Part shown: piece by piece, positions 8,962-16,955 of the stretch
Numbering within the stretch: the stretch's first letter is position 1
Layout: each line of letters starts with the position of its first letter
Assembly: GCF_001668725.1 (NCBI RefSeq)
Contig: NZ_LZKL01000127.1
Location: forward strand, 223,351-287,350
Source: Mycobacterium sp. E787
Lineage (GTDB): Bacteria; Actinomycetota; Actinomycetes; Mycobacteriales; Mycobacteriaceae
Direction: 5' to 3'
DNA: 64,000 bases
The notes under the pieces: model-generated
What the model saw: only the letters and a program-made list of their open reading frames with translations
Told to the model about the DNA's origin: nothing
Databases searched by the model: none
Made by a program: the position numbers and the translations under genes

Positions 8962-10574
8962 CAGCGGCCGCCCCGCGACCGGCGCAACGCCAGGACGCTG
9001 CCGTCACCGTCGGCCGAGACGTAGAGCGTGCCGTCGGCCGCGGCGGCGACGCCGGCGAATGGGCCCTGCGGACCCGAAAACGGCGGCATGCCTTTCAGCG
9101 GCCTGGGCACCACGCCCGGCGGGGCACCGACCGGCAGCCCCGACGCGACCGTCTGCCGGACCTCGGTGTCCAGATCGAACGCGATCAACTCCTTGGCGCC
9201 GGCGTCGACGATGTAGAGCACCCCGTCGTGCACGCAAATACCCTGCGGGCGAACCAGGTCGGCGACGACGGTGCCGACGGCCTCGGGCCCGCTCACCCGC
9301 GCCACCCGTCCGGCGCCGGCTTCCGCCACCAGGCACGCCCCGTCCGGGTCGACCGCGACACCGACCGGCTCACGCAGCCCGGTGGCCAGCACCTCGGTGC
9401 TTCCCGACCGCAACGACAGCACCCGTCCGGTGCCCAACTCGGCGACGAGCACGCCGCCGGGACCGACCGCGATCCCGTAGAGCTGGTCGAAACCGTCTGC
9501 CAGCACTTCGGTTTCGTTCGCCCCCGGCCGGTAGCGGCCGACCTGGCCGCCCGAGGTCGTGACGACGAACTCGCCGGGGCTGCTCGACGCCACGCCGCGC
9601 AGGAACCCGGGATAGCCGGGGCTGAACAACATCCCCACCGTATGCAGCGACCCGTCCGGCAGGACCGCATAGAAGTACGTGCCGTCGGCGACGTAGAGCC
9701 GCCCGTCGTGCCCCACGCTCAGATCCAGCGGCCAGTTCAGGCCGCCGGGCAGCACCGTATGCGTCGCGCCGTCCGGCGATATCTCGGTGATCTCGCCGGT
9801 GAAGTGGGATACCAGCACCCGGTCGCCGGCGAACGTGCAGTTGTCCAGCCCCGGGCTCAGCTGCGCCAGCACCCGCCGTTCGCCGCTGCGCGGGTCGATG
9901 CGCAGCACCTGCCCGCTCGCCACCTGGGTCGAGACGATGTTGCCCCGCGGGTCGAACTTGACCGAGTCGGGAACACCGAGATCGCTTGCGACGCACTGTG
10001 GTTCGCCGCCATCGGGATCGACGCGCCAGATCGCGTTGGCGCCCATCACCGGGAAATACAGCAGCCCGTCCGGGCCCACCTCCATCGCGTTCGGTGAGGG
10101 CACGCCATCCAGCACCACCCGTGGCGGCCCGCCGGTCAGGTCGAGCTCGAGCAGGCGCCCGCCCTCGCGGCATTCGCCGATGAACAACCGGTCGCGATGA
10201 AACGTGATTCCGTTGGCGGACGGAAGGTCGTCGCGCAGCACCCGGGTGCGACCGGCGGTGTCGCGCACGCTGACCCGGCCGTCCATCACCTCGGTCGCGT
10301 ACAGGTTCCCGCTCGCGTCGAACGCGACGTCGTCGGGCGCCACGATCTCGCCGCCTCTGGCGCTCACCGTTTCCAGTCGTCCGGTGCCCAGATCCAGCGC
10401 GCTGATCTGACTGCCGGTGACCTGCGCGATGTAGACGCCCCCGTCGGGGCCGGTGCGCAGGCCGTTGGCGCCGAACAGCCGGCTGGGCGCCGTGACCCTC
10501 TCGAGTCGCCAGCCGTCCGCGACGCCGCTCGACTGCGGTACCGCATACCGGGATGGATGCGTCGCGATGGCCAT
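8961..10574 (-). CDS. SMP-30/NHL-type beta-propeller protein
   Basis: A 537-residue protein built from repeated blades such as GPDGGVYIAQ, DASGNLYATE, GPDGLLYFPV, DPRGNIVSTQ, GHDGRLYVAD and AADGTLYVSA. This is the pattern of SMP-30/gluconolactonase/LRE-like and NHL propellers. The number of blades suggests two six-fold propellers or one large one. Some relatives are Ca-dependent lactonases, which would suit hydrolysis of a lactone made by the Baeyer-Villiger-type enzyme across the promoter. This is inference, and a purely binding role is possible. The ATG at 10574 follows GGCAGG; the open frame continues upstream into the promoter region. No signal peptide is evident. First gene of the minus operon. 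Confidence 0.78.
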   Translation of the reverse strand: MAIATHPSRYAVPQSSGVADGWRLERVTAPSRLFGANGLRTGPDGGVYIAQVTGSQISALDLGTGRLETVSARGGEIVAPDDVAFDASGNLYATEVMDGRVSVRDTAGRTRVLRDDLPSANGITFHRDRLFIGECREGGRLLELDLTGGPPRVVLDGVPSPNAMEVGPDGLLYFPVMGANAIWRVDPDGGEPQCVASDLGVPDSVKFDPRGNIVSTQVASGQVLRIDPRSGERRVLAQLSPGLDNCTFAGDRVLVSHFTGEITEISPDGATHTVLPGGLNWPLDLSVGHDGRLYVADGTYFYAVLPDGSLHTVGMLFSPGYPGFLRGVASSSPGEFVVTTSGGQVGRYRPGANETEVLADGFDQLYGIAVGPGGVLVAELGTGRVLSLRSGSTEVLATGLREPVGVAVDPDGACLVAEAGAGRVARVSGPEAVGTVVADLVRPQGICVHDGVLYIVDAGAKELIAFDLDTEVRQTVASGLPVGAPPGVVPRPLKGMPPFSGPQGPFAGVAAAADGTLYVSADGDGSVLALRRSRGGR

Positions 10575-10622
10575 ATCCTGCCGAGGTCCTTCCGTCCGGC
10601 GTTTGAGCTGGACGCTATCAAC

Positions 10623-10640
10623 TTGTCCTAGTCCAGACAA
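10623..10640. promoter_or_regulatory. Imperfect inverted repeat, candidate GntR operator
   Basis: The sequence has arms TTGTCC and AGACAA separated by six bases, an imperfect version of the perfect palindrome at 10725-10736. It lies 49 nt upstream of the beta-propeller start and so could control the minus-strand operon. Assignment to the neighbouring GntR protein is inference from position and similarity between the two sites. Confidence 0.5.
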
Positions 10641-10667
10641 TAGCTTCCGAACCACGTCGGATTGACC

Positions 10668-10697
10668 TTGACAGCCCACTCCGCCGATGGGAATAGT
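10668..10697 (+). promoter_or_regulatory. Promoter of the plus-strand catabolic operon
   Basis: TTGACA at 10668-10673 is followed after 18 bp by AATAGT at 10692-10697, a good sigma-A-type pair for mycobacteria. Transcription would start near 10704, about 55 nt before the SDR ATG at 10760. The predicted start lies just upstream of the palindrome at 10725, an arrangement suited to repression. Confidence 0.55.
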
Positions 10698-10724
10698 GTT
10701 CTCCAAAGGACAGAACGCTGTATC

Positions 10725-10736
10725 TTGTCCGGACAA
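10725..10736. promoter_or_regulatory. Perfect 12-bp palindrome, candidate GntR operator
   Basis: TTGTCCGGACAA is a perfect palindrome between the predicted transcription start and the SDR start codon at 10760. With the related site at 10623-10640 it brackets the promoter, which suggests one regulator controls both divergent operons. The GntR/UTRA protein encoded at 8221-8961 is the obvious candidate. Confidence 0.6.
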
Positions 10737-10759
10737 AACGACGCGGCAGATTGCAGGTC

Positions 10760-11620
10760 ATGGACGATCTTCTCGGGCGCCTCCCAGGGCTGGAAGGGCG
10801 CGTCGTCGTGGTTTCCGGCGCCGGCGGCGGCGGCATCGGCACCACCGTCACCGCCATGACCGCCCGCGCCGGGGCGACGGTGATCGCGGCGAGCCGGTCG
10901 AAGGAAAACCTGGACGAGCACGTCGCCCCGCTGGCGCAGCAGGGCTTGGCGGTGGTGCCCGTCGCGGCCGACGCGTCGACGGACGAGGGCATCGCCGCCG
11001 TCATCGACCAGGCGCGGCGCGCCGACGGCAACCTCTACGGCCTGGTGAACGTCGCGGGCGGCGCCGAGCCGTCGACGTGGATGCCGTCGACGCGGGTGAC
11101 GCGCGGCGACTGGCGCAAGATCTTCGCCGACAACCTCGAGACGGCGTTCTTCATGAGCCAGGCCGTCGCGGCCGAACTCGTCGCGCAGCAGCGCCCCGGG
11201 TCGATCGTGTCGATCTCGTCGATCAGCGGCATGAACACCGCACCGTTCCACATCGCCTACGGGACCGCCAAGGCCGCGATCGCGGCGATGACCCGCACGA
11301 TGGCGCTCGAGCTGGCGATGTCCGGAATCAGGGTGAATGCCGTGGCGCCCGGCGTCACCGAGACCGCGGCCTCCCGCACCTACGTCGACGAGGACCCGGA
11401 CCGGGATCGGCAGGCGATCGCGATGGGCCGGCGCGGCCGGCCCGAGGAGCAGGCCGGCGCAATCCTGTTCCTGCTCTCCGACCTGTCGAGCTACATCACC
11501 GGCCAGACGCTGCTCGTCGACGGTGGCCTCGACCTCAAATGGAGCCACCTGGACGCCGACAACACCTCGTTGTTCCTCAAGGACGAATCCTTCCGCGCGG
11601 CCATCAGGAGGATGCGGTGA
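10760..11620 (+). CDS. SDR-family oxidoreductase
   Basis: 286 residues from the ATG at 10760; a TTG 9 nt upstream is also in frame. The cofactor loop is SGAGGGGIG (residues 19-27), somewhat glycine-richer than normal. NVAGG replaces NNAG, and the catalytic pair is Y167/K171 in AYGTAKAA, with Ser in SISSISG. The C-terminus has GQTLLVDGG. It is the first gene of the plus operon, and its stop overlaps the Rieske gene start as GTGA. Likely oxidises an alcohol intermediate or reduces a ketone; the substrate is unknown. Confidence 0.85.
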   Translation: MDDLLGRLPGLEGRVVVVSGAGGGGIGTTVTAMTARAGATVIAASRSKENLDEHVAPLAQQGLAVVPVAADASTDEGIAAVIDQARRADGNLYGLVNVAGGAEPSTWMPSTRVTRGDWRKIFADNLETAFFMSQAVAAELVAQQRPGSIVSISSISGMNTAPFHIAYGTAKAAIAAMTRTMALELAMSGIRVNAVAPGVTETAASRTYVDEDPDRDRQAIAMGRRGRPEEQAGAILFLLSDLSSYITGQTLLVDGGLDLKWSHLDADNTSLFLKDESFRAAIRRMR

Positions 11621-12993
11621 CCGATCTGGCCAAGGACTCGAATCGCACCGGGGCCGAGGAACTTTCGCGACCCATGACGATCGGCGTCGAGGCGTACATC
11701 AGCGAGGACTACGCCCGCGCCGAGCGCGACAGGCTGTGGCGAAAAGTCTGGCAGCAGGTGGGCCGCGTCGAAGAGCTGCCCGAGGTGGGCAGCTACCTGA
11801 CCTACGACATCCTCGACGACTCGATCATCGTGGTGCGCACCGGTGAGAACGAATTTCGCGCGCACCACAACGTCTGCATGCACCGCGGCCGCCGGCTCAT
11901 CGACACGCCGCAGGGCGCGAAGAACGCCTGCGGCCGCGCCCGCAAGTCGTTCGTGTGCGGATTCCACGGCTGGACATACGGTTTGGACGGGACGTGCACC
12001 CACATCCGCGAGCAACAGGACTGGCAGGGCGCGCTGACTCCCGAGAACACCCACCTGCGGCCGGTCAGGGTCGACACCTGGGGCGGTTGGTTGTGGATCA
12101 ACATGGACCCCGACTGCGAGCCGCTGGCCGACTACCTGTTTCCCGCCGCGAAGATCCTCGACCCGTTCGGGTGTGAGAACATGCGCTGCAAGTGGCGCAA
12201 ATGGCTGTCCTTCGAGTGCAACTGGAAGGTCGCGCTGGAGGCCTTCAACGAGACCTACCACGTCTACACAACCCATCCGGAGTTCAACAAATTCGGCGAA
12301 TTCAAGGGCTGGGCCAAGGCGCAGGGCAAGCACAGCAACATCGGCTACGACGCGCCCGACGACATGGAGGCCACGAAGTCCAAGATCCGACTGGGCACGG
12401 GCGACCCGCGTATTTCGACCGCGGAGATGCAGATCTACACGATGGAGGAAACCAACACCTCCACCACCGAGACGCTGGTGAACGCCGCCAAGCGGTTGGT
12501 GGACGAACTGCCCGAGGGCACGCCGCCCGACAAGGTGCTCGAGCACTGGCTGTCCGCGGCGCGGCGCGACGACGAGGCCCGCGGCGTGATCTGGCCGACC
12601 ATCCCGCCCGACATCCTCGGTCAGGCGGGTACGGCGTGGCAGATCTTCCCGAACTTCCAGATCGGTCAGGGCCTGACCGTTGCGCTGTGCTACGGCGCGC
12701 GTCCGCATCCCAGCTACGACCCGAACAAATGCATCTTCGAGGTGTCGGTATTCGAGTTGTACCCGAAAGGCCAAGAGCCGCAGACCGAATGGGAGTACAC
12801 CCCGGTGGGCGACCCGCGCTGGCTGTCGGTCCTCCCCCAGGACTTCTCCAACATGGCCGCCGTGCAGCAGGGCATGAAATCGCTGGGCTTCCCTGGCACC
12901 AAACCCAACCCTTACCGCGAACGCAGCACCGTCAATCTCCATTACCAGCTGTCGAAGTACATGGGTACCGGTGAGCCGAAAGAGATCCGATGA
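11617..12993 (+). CDS. Rieske non-heme iron oxygenase, alpha subunit
   Basis: 458 residues from a GTG at 11617 preceded by AGGAGG. The Rieske [2Fe-2S] ligands are C87-x-H89 (NVCMHRGRRL) and C114-x2-H117 (FVCGFHGWTYG). The spacing between the pairs is 24 residues, longer than the common 17 or so. The mononuclear iron site is NETYHVYTTHP with H215 and H220, and a later QDFSNMAAVQQG supplies the likely Asp. It should hydroxylate or demethylate a ring substrate using electrons from a reductase. No ferredoxin or reductase gene is in the window, so partners must be elsewhere. A longer upstream reading is a shadow of the SDR gene. Confidence 0.9.
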   Translation: MTDLAKDSNRTGAEELSRPMTIGVEAYISEDYARAERDRLWRKVWQQVGRVEELPEVGSYLTYDILDDSIIVVRTGENEFRAHHNVCMHRGRRLIDTPQGAKNACGRARKSFVCGFHGWTYGLDGTCTHIREQQDWQGALTPENTHLRPVRVDTWGGWLWINMDPDCEPLADYLFPAAKILDPFGCENMRCKWRKWLSFECNWKVALEAFNETYHVYTTHPEFNKFGEFKGWAKAQGKHSNIGYDAPDDMEATKSKIRLGTGDPRISTAEMQIYTMEETNTSTTETLVNAAKRLVDELPEGTPPDKVLEHWLSAARRDDEARGVIWPTIPPDILGQAGTAWQIFPNFQIGQGLTVALCYGARPHPSYDPNKCIFEVSVFELYPKGQEPQTEWEYTPVGDPRWLSVLPQDFSNMAAVQQGMKSLGFPGTKPNPYRERSTVNLHYQLSKYMGTGEPKEIR

Positions 12994-14846
12994 CGCACTT
13001 CGACAACTGTGGGCCGACCGACGTCCCGCAAGACATCGACATCGACGCGCTTCGCGAGAAGTACCTGCACGAGCGCGACAGACGGTTGCGCCCCGAAGGG
13101 TCCAAGCAGTATTTGGAACTCACGGGCGATTTCGCCGAGTTCGCCGAGGTCGATCCCCATACGCCGGTGACGCCGCGCACGCCGATCAGCGAGGACGTCG
13201 AGGTAGCGGTCCTCGGTGGTGGCATCGCCGGCCTGCTGGCGGGCGCCTACCTGAAGAAGTCCGGCGTCGACGACGTGCACATCATCGAGATGGGCGGTGA
13301 CGTCGGCGGCGTCTGGTACTGGAACCGCTTCCCCGGTATCCAGTGCGACAACGACGCCTACTGCTACATCCCGATGCTCGAAGAGCTCGACTTCATGCCG
13401 AGCAAGAAGTTCGCCGACGGGGCGGAGATCTACGAGCATTGCCGCCGCATCGCCAAACATTTCGGGCTGTACGACGGCGCGATCTTCTCTACCCAGGTGC
13501 GCACGGTGCGCTGGGACGACTCGATCAACCGCTGGCGGCTACGGACGAATCGCGGCGACGACATCCGCGCCCGCTTCGTGGTGATGACGCAGGGCTCGTA
13601 CAACCGGCCGAAGTTGCCCGGCATCCCCGGCATCCAGGACTACTTGGACGCCGGAGGCCACGTTTTCCACTCGGCGCGTTGGGACTACGACTACACCGGC
13701 GGCGACGCCAACGGCCGCCTGGACAAGCTGCACGACAAGCGGGTGGCGCTGGTCGGCACCGGGGCGACGGGTGTTCAGCTGGTTCCCCACCTGGGTCGGG
13801 ATGCCCAGCACCTCTACGTGTTCCAGCGGACACCGTCGTCGGTGGACGAGCGCGGAAACGAGCCGACGAACCCGGACTGGGTGGCATCGCTGCAGCCCGG
13901 GTGGCAGGCGGAGCGCAAGCGCAATTTCCATCGGTGGTCGCCGTTCGAGGGCGTGGTGTTCGATGCGGCGGACCAGGTTTGCGACTTCTGGACCGAGTTG
14001 GGGCGCAACATGACTGCGCGCATTGCCGCGAGTGACGACCCCGCGTCGCTGGGCATCGAGCAGATCATGGCGATGCGCGAGGAGGAAGACTACAAGATCA
14101 TGGAGCGGCTGCGGCGCCGGATCGCCGACATCGTCGAGGACCCCGACACCGCCGAGGCGCTCAAGCCGTACTACCGGTTCCTGTGCAAGCGGCCGTGCTC
14201 GAGTGACGAATACCTGCCGACCTTCAACAATCCCAATGTCACGTTGGTCGACGTGTCGGGGTCAAAGGGGGTGGAGCGGCTCACGGAGAACGGCATAGTC
14301 GCGGGCGGCATCGAGTACGAGGTCGATTGCGTGGTCTTCGCGAGCGGCTTCGAGATCTCCACCGAGATCAGCCGCCGGTACGCGATCGAAGCGATCGAGG
14401 GCCGCGACGGTGTTTCGCTCTTCGATCACTGGCGCGAAAGCTACAAGACGCTGCACGGCATGACCACTCGCGGCTTCCCCAACCAGTTCCACACCGGTTT
14501 CCTGCAGGGCGGCGTTTCGGCCAACACCACCGCGATGTTCGAGCAGCAGGCCGAACACATCGCCTACATCATCTCCGAAGCCATCAAGCGCGGCGCCACG
14601 ACCGTCGAACCGAGTCAGGAGGGTCAGGACGACTGGGTTGCCACGATCCGCGAACTCGCCATCGACAACTCGGCGTTCGAAGTGAGCTGCACGCCGGGCT
14701 ATTACAACAACGAGGGCGGCGGAGGCGGAGAGGGCATCCGCTCGTTCCTCGGGGAGCCCTACTCGCCCGGTTTCTACGCGTTCGACGACCTGCTGAGGGA
14801 ATGGCGCGCCAAGGGCGATCTGAACGGCCTGGTGCTCGGAACTTAG
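12990..14846 (+). CDS. Baeyer-Villiger-type flavin monooxygenase
   Basis: 618 residues; the start overlaps the Rieske stop as ATGA. Two dinucleotide folds are present: LGGGIAG (76-81) for FAD, followed by GGVWYWNRFPG, and VGTGATG (256-261) for NADPH. Between them the Baeyer-Villiger fingerprint is partly kept: AGGHVFHSARWD holds Gly, H227 and W231, but the first Phe is Ala. The C-terminal CTPGYYNNEG is shared with the 592-residue paralogue at 61802-63580. Such enzymes insert oxygen next to a ketone to give an ester or lactone. Together with the neighbouring dehydrogenases this suggests alcohol-to-ketone-to-lactone chemistry. Confidence 0.88.
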   Translation: MTHFDNCGPTDVPQDIDIDALREKYLHERDRRLRPEGSKQYLELTGDFAEFAEVDPHTPVTPRTPISEDVEVAVLGGGIAGLLAGAYLKKSGVDDVHIIEMGGDVGGVWYWNRFPGIQCDNDAYCYIPMLEELDFMPSKKFADGAEIYEHCRRIAKHFGLYDGAIFSTQVRTVRWDDSINRWRLRTNRGDDIRARFVVMTQGSYNRPKLPGIPGIQDYLDAGGHVFHSARWDYDYTGGDANGRLDKLHDKRVALVGTGATGVQLVPHLGRDAQHLYVFQRTPSSVDERGNEPTNPDWVASLQPGWQAERKRNFHRWSPFEGVVFDAADQVCDFWTELGRNMTARIAASDDPASLGIEQIMAMREEEDYKIMERLRRRIADIVEDPDTAEALKPYYRFLCKRPCSSDEYLPTFNNPNVTLVDVSGSKGVERLTENGIVAGGIEYEVDCVVFASGFEISTEISRRYAIEAIEGRDGVSLFDHWRESYKTLHGMTTRGFPNQFHTGFLQGGVSANTTAMFEQQAEHIAYIISEAIKRGATTVEPSQEGQDDWVATIRELAIDNSAFEVSCTPGYYNNEGGGGGEGIRSFLGEPYSPGFYAFDDLLREWRAKGDLNGLVLGT

Positions 14847-15782
14847 ATGGCAGAGCTGAGATTCGACGGGCGCGTCGCCGTCATCACCGGGGCCGGCCGA
14901 GGCCACGGCCGCTGCTACGCCCTGTTGCTGGCGTCACGGGGCGCCAAGGTCGTCGTCAACGATCACGGCGGCGGCCTCACGGGTGACGGCGCCGACAACG
15001 GTCCGGCCCGCGATGTCGTGCGCGAGATCGTCGCCGCCGGTGGTCAGGCCGTCGCCTGCACCGACTCGGTGGCCACCGCCGCCGGCGGCAAGGCCATCAT
15101 CGACGCGGCGCTCGACAGCTACGGACGCGTCGACGTCCTCATCCACAACGCCGGCAACGTCCGCCGCGGCTCGCTGAAGGAGATGAGCTACCAGGACTTC
15201 GACGCGGTGCTCGATGTTCACCTGCGCGGCGCGTTCCACGTTGTGCGGCCCGCGTTCCCGGTGATGTGCGACGCGGGGTACGGGCGCATCGTGCTGACTT
15301 CCTCGATCGGCGGCCTGTACGGAAACCAGGACGTCGCCAACTACGCCGCCGCCAAGGCCGGCGTGATCGGACTGTCCAATGTCGCGGCCCTCGAAGGCGC
15401 GGCCGACGGCGTGCGGTGCAACGTGATCGTGCCGGCAGCGGTGACGAGAATGGCCGCCGGCATCGACACCTCGGCCTACCCCCCGATGGGTCCGGAACTC
15501 GTTGCGCCCGTGGTGGGTTGGCTCGCCCACGAAAGCTGTTCGGTGACCGGGGAGGTGTTCATCGCGTTGGCGGGGCGGGTGGCGCGGGCGGTCATCGCGG
15601 AAAGCCCCGGGGTGCACCGGCCGGCCTGGACGGTCGAGGAGGTCGGCGAACACCTCGACGCGATCCGAAACATCGAGGCCCCGCTGGTGTTTCCGGTGGT
15701 TCCCGACGGTCACCACCAGCACATCCGCTACAGCTTCGACCTCGCACACCGGTCCAGCGATCGGGGCGTGCTTCGTGGCTAG
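14847..15782 (+). CDS. SDR-family oxidoreductase, 3-hydroxyacyl-CoA dehydrogenase-like
   Basis: 311 residues beginning directly after the monooxygenase stop. Motifs: TGAGRGHGR (14-22), VVVNDHGGG, NAG in IHNAGNVRRG, and Y166/K170 in ANYAAAKAG. The early VVNDHGG segment and the longer C-terminus recall the dehydrogenase unit of peroxisomal multifunctional enzyme type 2, acting on 3-hydroxyacyl-CoA. It is not accompanied by a hydratase domain. The stop overlaps the next gene by 8 nt. A role in beta-oxidation-like shortening of a CoA ester fits the CoA-transferase that follows. Confidence 0.83.
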   Translation: MAELRFDGRVAVITGAGRGHGRCYALLLASRGAKVVVNDHGGGLTGDGADNGPARDVVREIVAAGGQAVACTDSVATAAGGKAIIDAALDSYGRVDVLIHNAGNVRRGSLKEMSYQDFDAVLDVHLRGAFHVVRPAFPVMCDAGYGRIVLTSSIGGLYGNQDVANYAAAKAGVIGLSNVAALEGAADGVRCNVIVPAAVTRMAAGIDTSAYPPMGPELVAPVVGWLAHESCSVTGEVFIALAGRVARAVIAESPGVHRPAWTVEEVGEHLDAIRNIEAPLVFPVVPDGHHQHIRYSFDLAHRSSDRGVLRG

Positions 15783-16953
15783 CCGGACGGGCCCGCTGGC
15801 CGGCGTGCGGGTCGTCGACCTCACCGCGATGGTGATGGGACCGTACTGCACGCAGATCATGGCCGACATGGGCGCCGACGTGATCAAAGTCGAACCGCCC
15901 CAAGGCGATAACACCCGCTACATCTCGGTCGGCCCCGCGCCGGGCATGAGCGGGGTGTTCGTCAACGTCAACCGCGGCAAGCGCAGCGTCGTCCTGGACC
16001 TGCACACCCACGCCGGAACGGACGCGCTGCGGGCGCTTGCCGAGACCGCGGACGTGTTCATCCACTCGATGCGCGCCAAGGCGATCGCCAAGCTCGGCTT
16101 CGCCTACGACGACGTCGCCGCGATCAACCCCGCGATCGTCTACACCAACTGCTACGGGTACGGGCGCCGCGGACCCGAACGGGACCGGCCCGCCTACGAC
16201 GACACGATTCAGGCCGAGTGCGGCCTGCCCGCGGTGCAACAGCAACTGACCGGCGAGGCCGACTACGTCGGAACCATCATGGCCGACAAGGTCGCCGGGT
16301 TGACGGCGCTGTACGCGACGACCATGGCGTTGTACCACCGCGAACGCACCGGCGAGGGTCAGGAGGTCGAGGTCGCCATGTTCGAGACCATGGCCTCGTT
16401 CATGCTCGTCGAACACGCCAACGGCGCAATGTTCGACCCGCCCCTGGGGCCGGCGGTCTATCCGCGCACGGTGGCGCCCAACCGTCGCCCATACCGCACC
16501 AGTGACGGCTACATCGCCGCGTTGATCTACAACGACAAGCACTGGAACGCGTTCGTCGACGCCGTGCGCCCGCCGTGGGCCAGCGACCTCTATTCGACGC
16601 TGGAACAGCGCGCCCACCAGATCGACACCATCTACGGATTGGTCGCCGAGACGATGAAGCAGCGCTCGACGAGTGAGTGGCTGGAGCTGTTAGGAGAACT
16701 CGAAATACCGGCCGCACCACTGAACACGCCGGGCGCGCTGTTCGACGACCCACATCTGAACGCCGTCGGCATGTTCCAGACCGTGGACACTCCGCACGGG
16801 CCGGTGCGCTTTCCGGGCGTGCCCACCTGGTTCTCCCGGACACCCGGTCGCGTCGCGGGCCCGGCGCCGGAACTCGGCGCCGACACCGCACAAGTGCTCG
16901 AGGAGCTCGGCGCGAGCGTGGTGCCTCCAGCTCGCGATGGAAAGGAGATTTGA
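15775..16953 (+). CDS. CaiB/BaiF-type (class III) CoA-transferase
   Basis: 392 residues from a GTG at 15775. It opens with LAGVRVVDLTAMVMGPYCTQIMADMGADVIKVE, diagnostic of family III CoA-transferases, and has NVNRGKRSVVLDLH. The expected catalytic Asp lies in PAYDDTIQAECGL. The family moves CoA between carboxylic acids (formyl-CoA:oxalate, carnitine, bile acid, succinyl donors). Here it probably activates an acid intermediate of the pathway. It overlaps the preceding SDR gene by 8 nt and is followed 2 nt later by the TPP enzyme. Side-by-side CoA-transferase and TPP lyase genes recall oxalate (frc/oxc) and 2-hydroxyacyl-CoA systems. Confidence 0.88.
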   Translation: MASRTGPLAGVRVVDLTAMVMGPYCTQIMADMGADVIKVEPPQGDNTRYISVGPAPGMSGVFVNVNRGKRSVVLDLHTHAGTDALRALAETADVFIHSMRAKAIAKLGFAYDDVAAINPAIVYTNCYGYGRRGPERDRPAYDDTIQAECGLPAVQQQLTGEADYVGTIMADKVAGLTALYATTMALYHRERTGEGQEVEVAMFETMASFMLVEHANGAMFDPPLGPAVYPRTVAPNRRPYRTSDGYIAALIYNDKHWNAFVDAVRPPWASDLYSTLEQRAHQIDTIYGLVAETMKQRSTSEWLELLGELEIPAAPLNTPGALFDDPHLNAVGMFQTVDTPHGPVRFPGVPTWFSRTPGRVAGPAPELGADTAQVLEELGASVVPPARDGKEI

Positions 16954-16955
16954 CC

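Noticed and set aside
8961..10736. Start of the beta-propeller gene at 10736
   Set aside because: It would run through the promoter and both operator repeats; the ATG at 10574 has a ribosome site.
10687..11616. N-terminal extension of the Rieske gene to 768 residues
   Set aside because: The added part overlaps the SDR gene in another frame and has low-complexity Arg-rich composition; the GTG at 11617 has a strong ribosome site.
16677..16955. N-terminal extension of the TPP enzyme
   Set aside because: It is antiparallel in composition to the CoA-transferase 3' end; the ATG at 16956 with AAAGGAG matches the family start.
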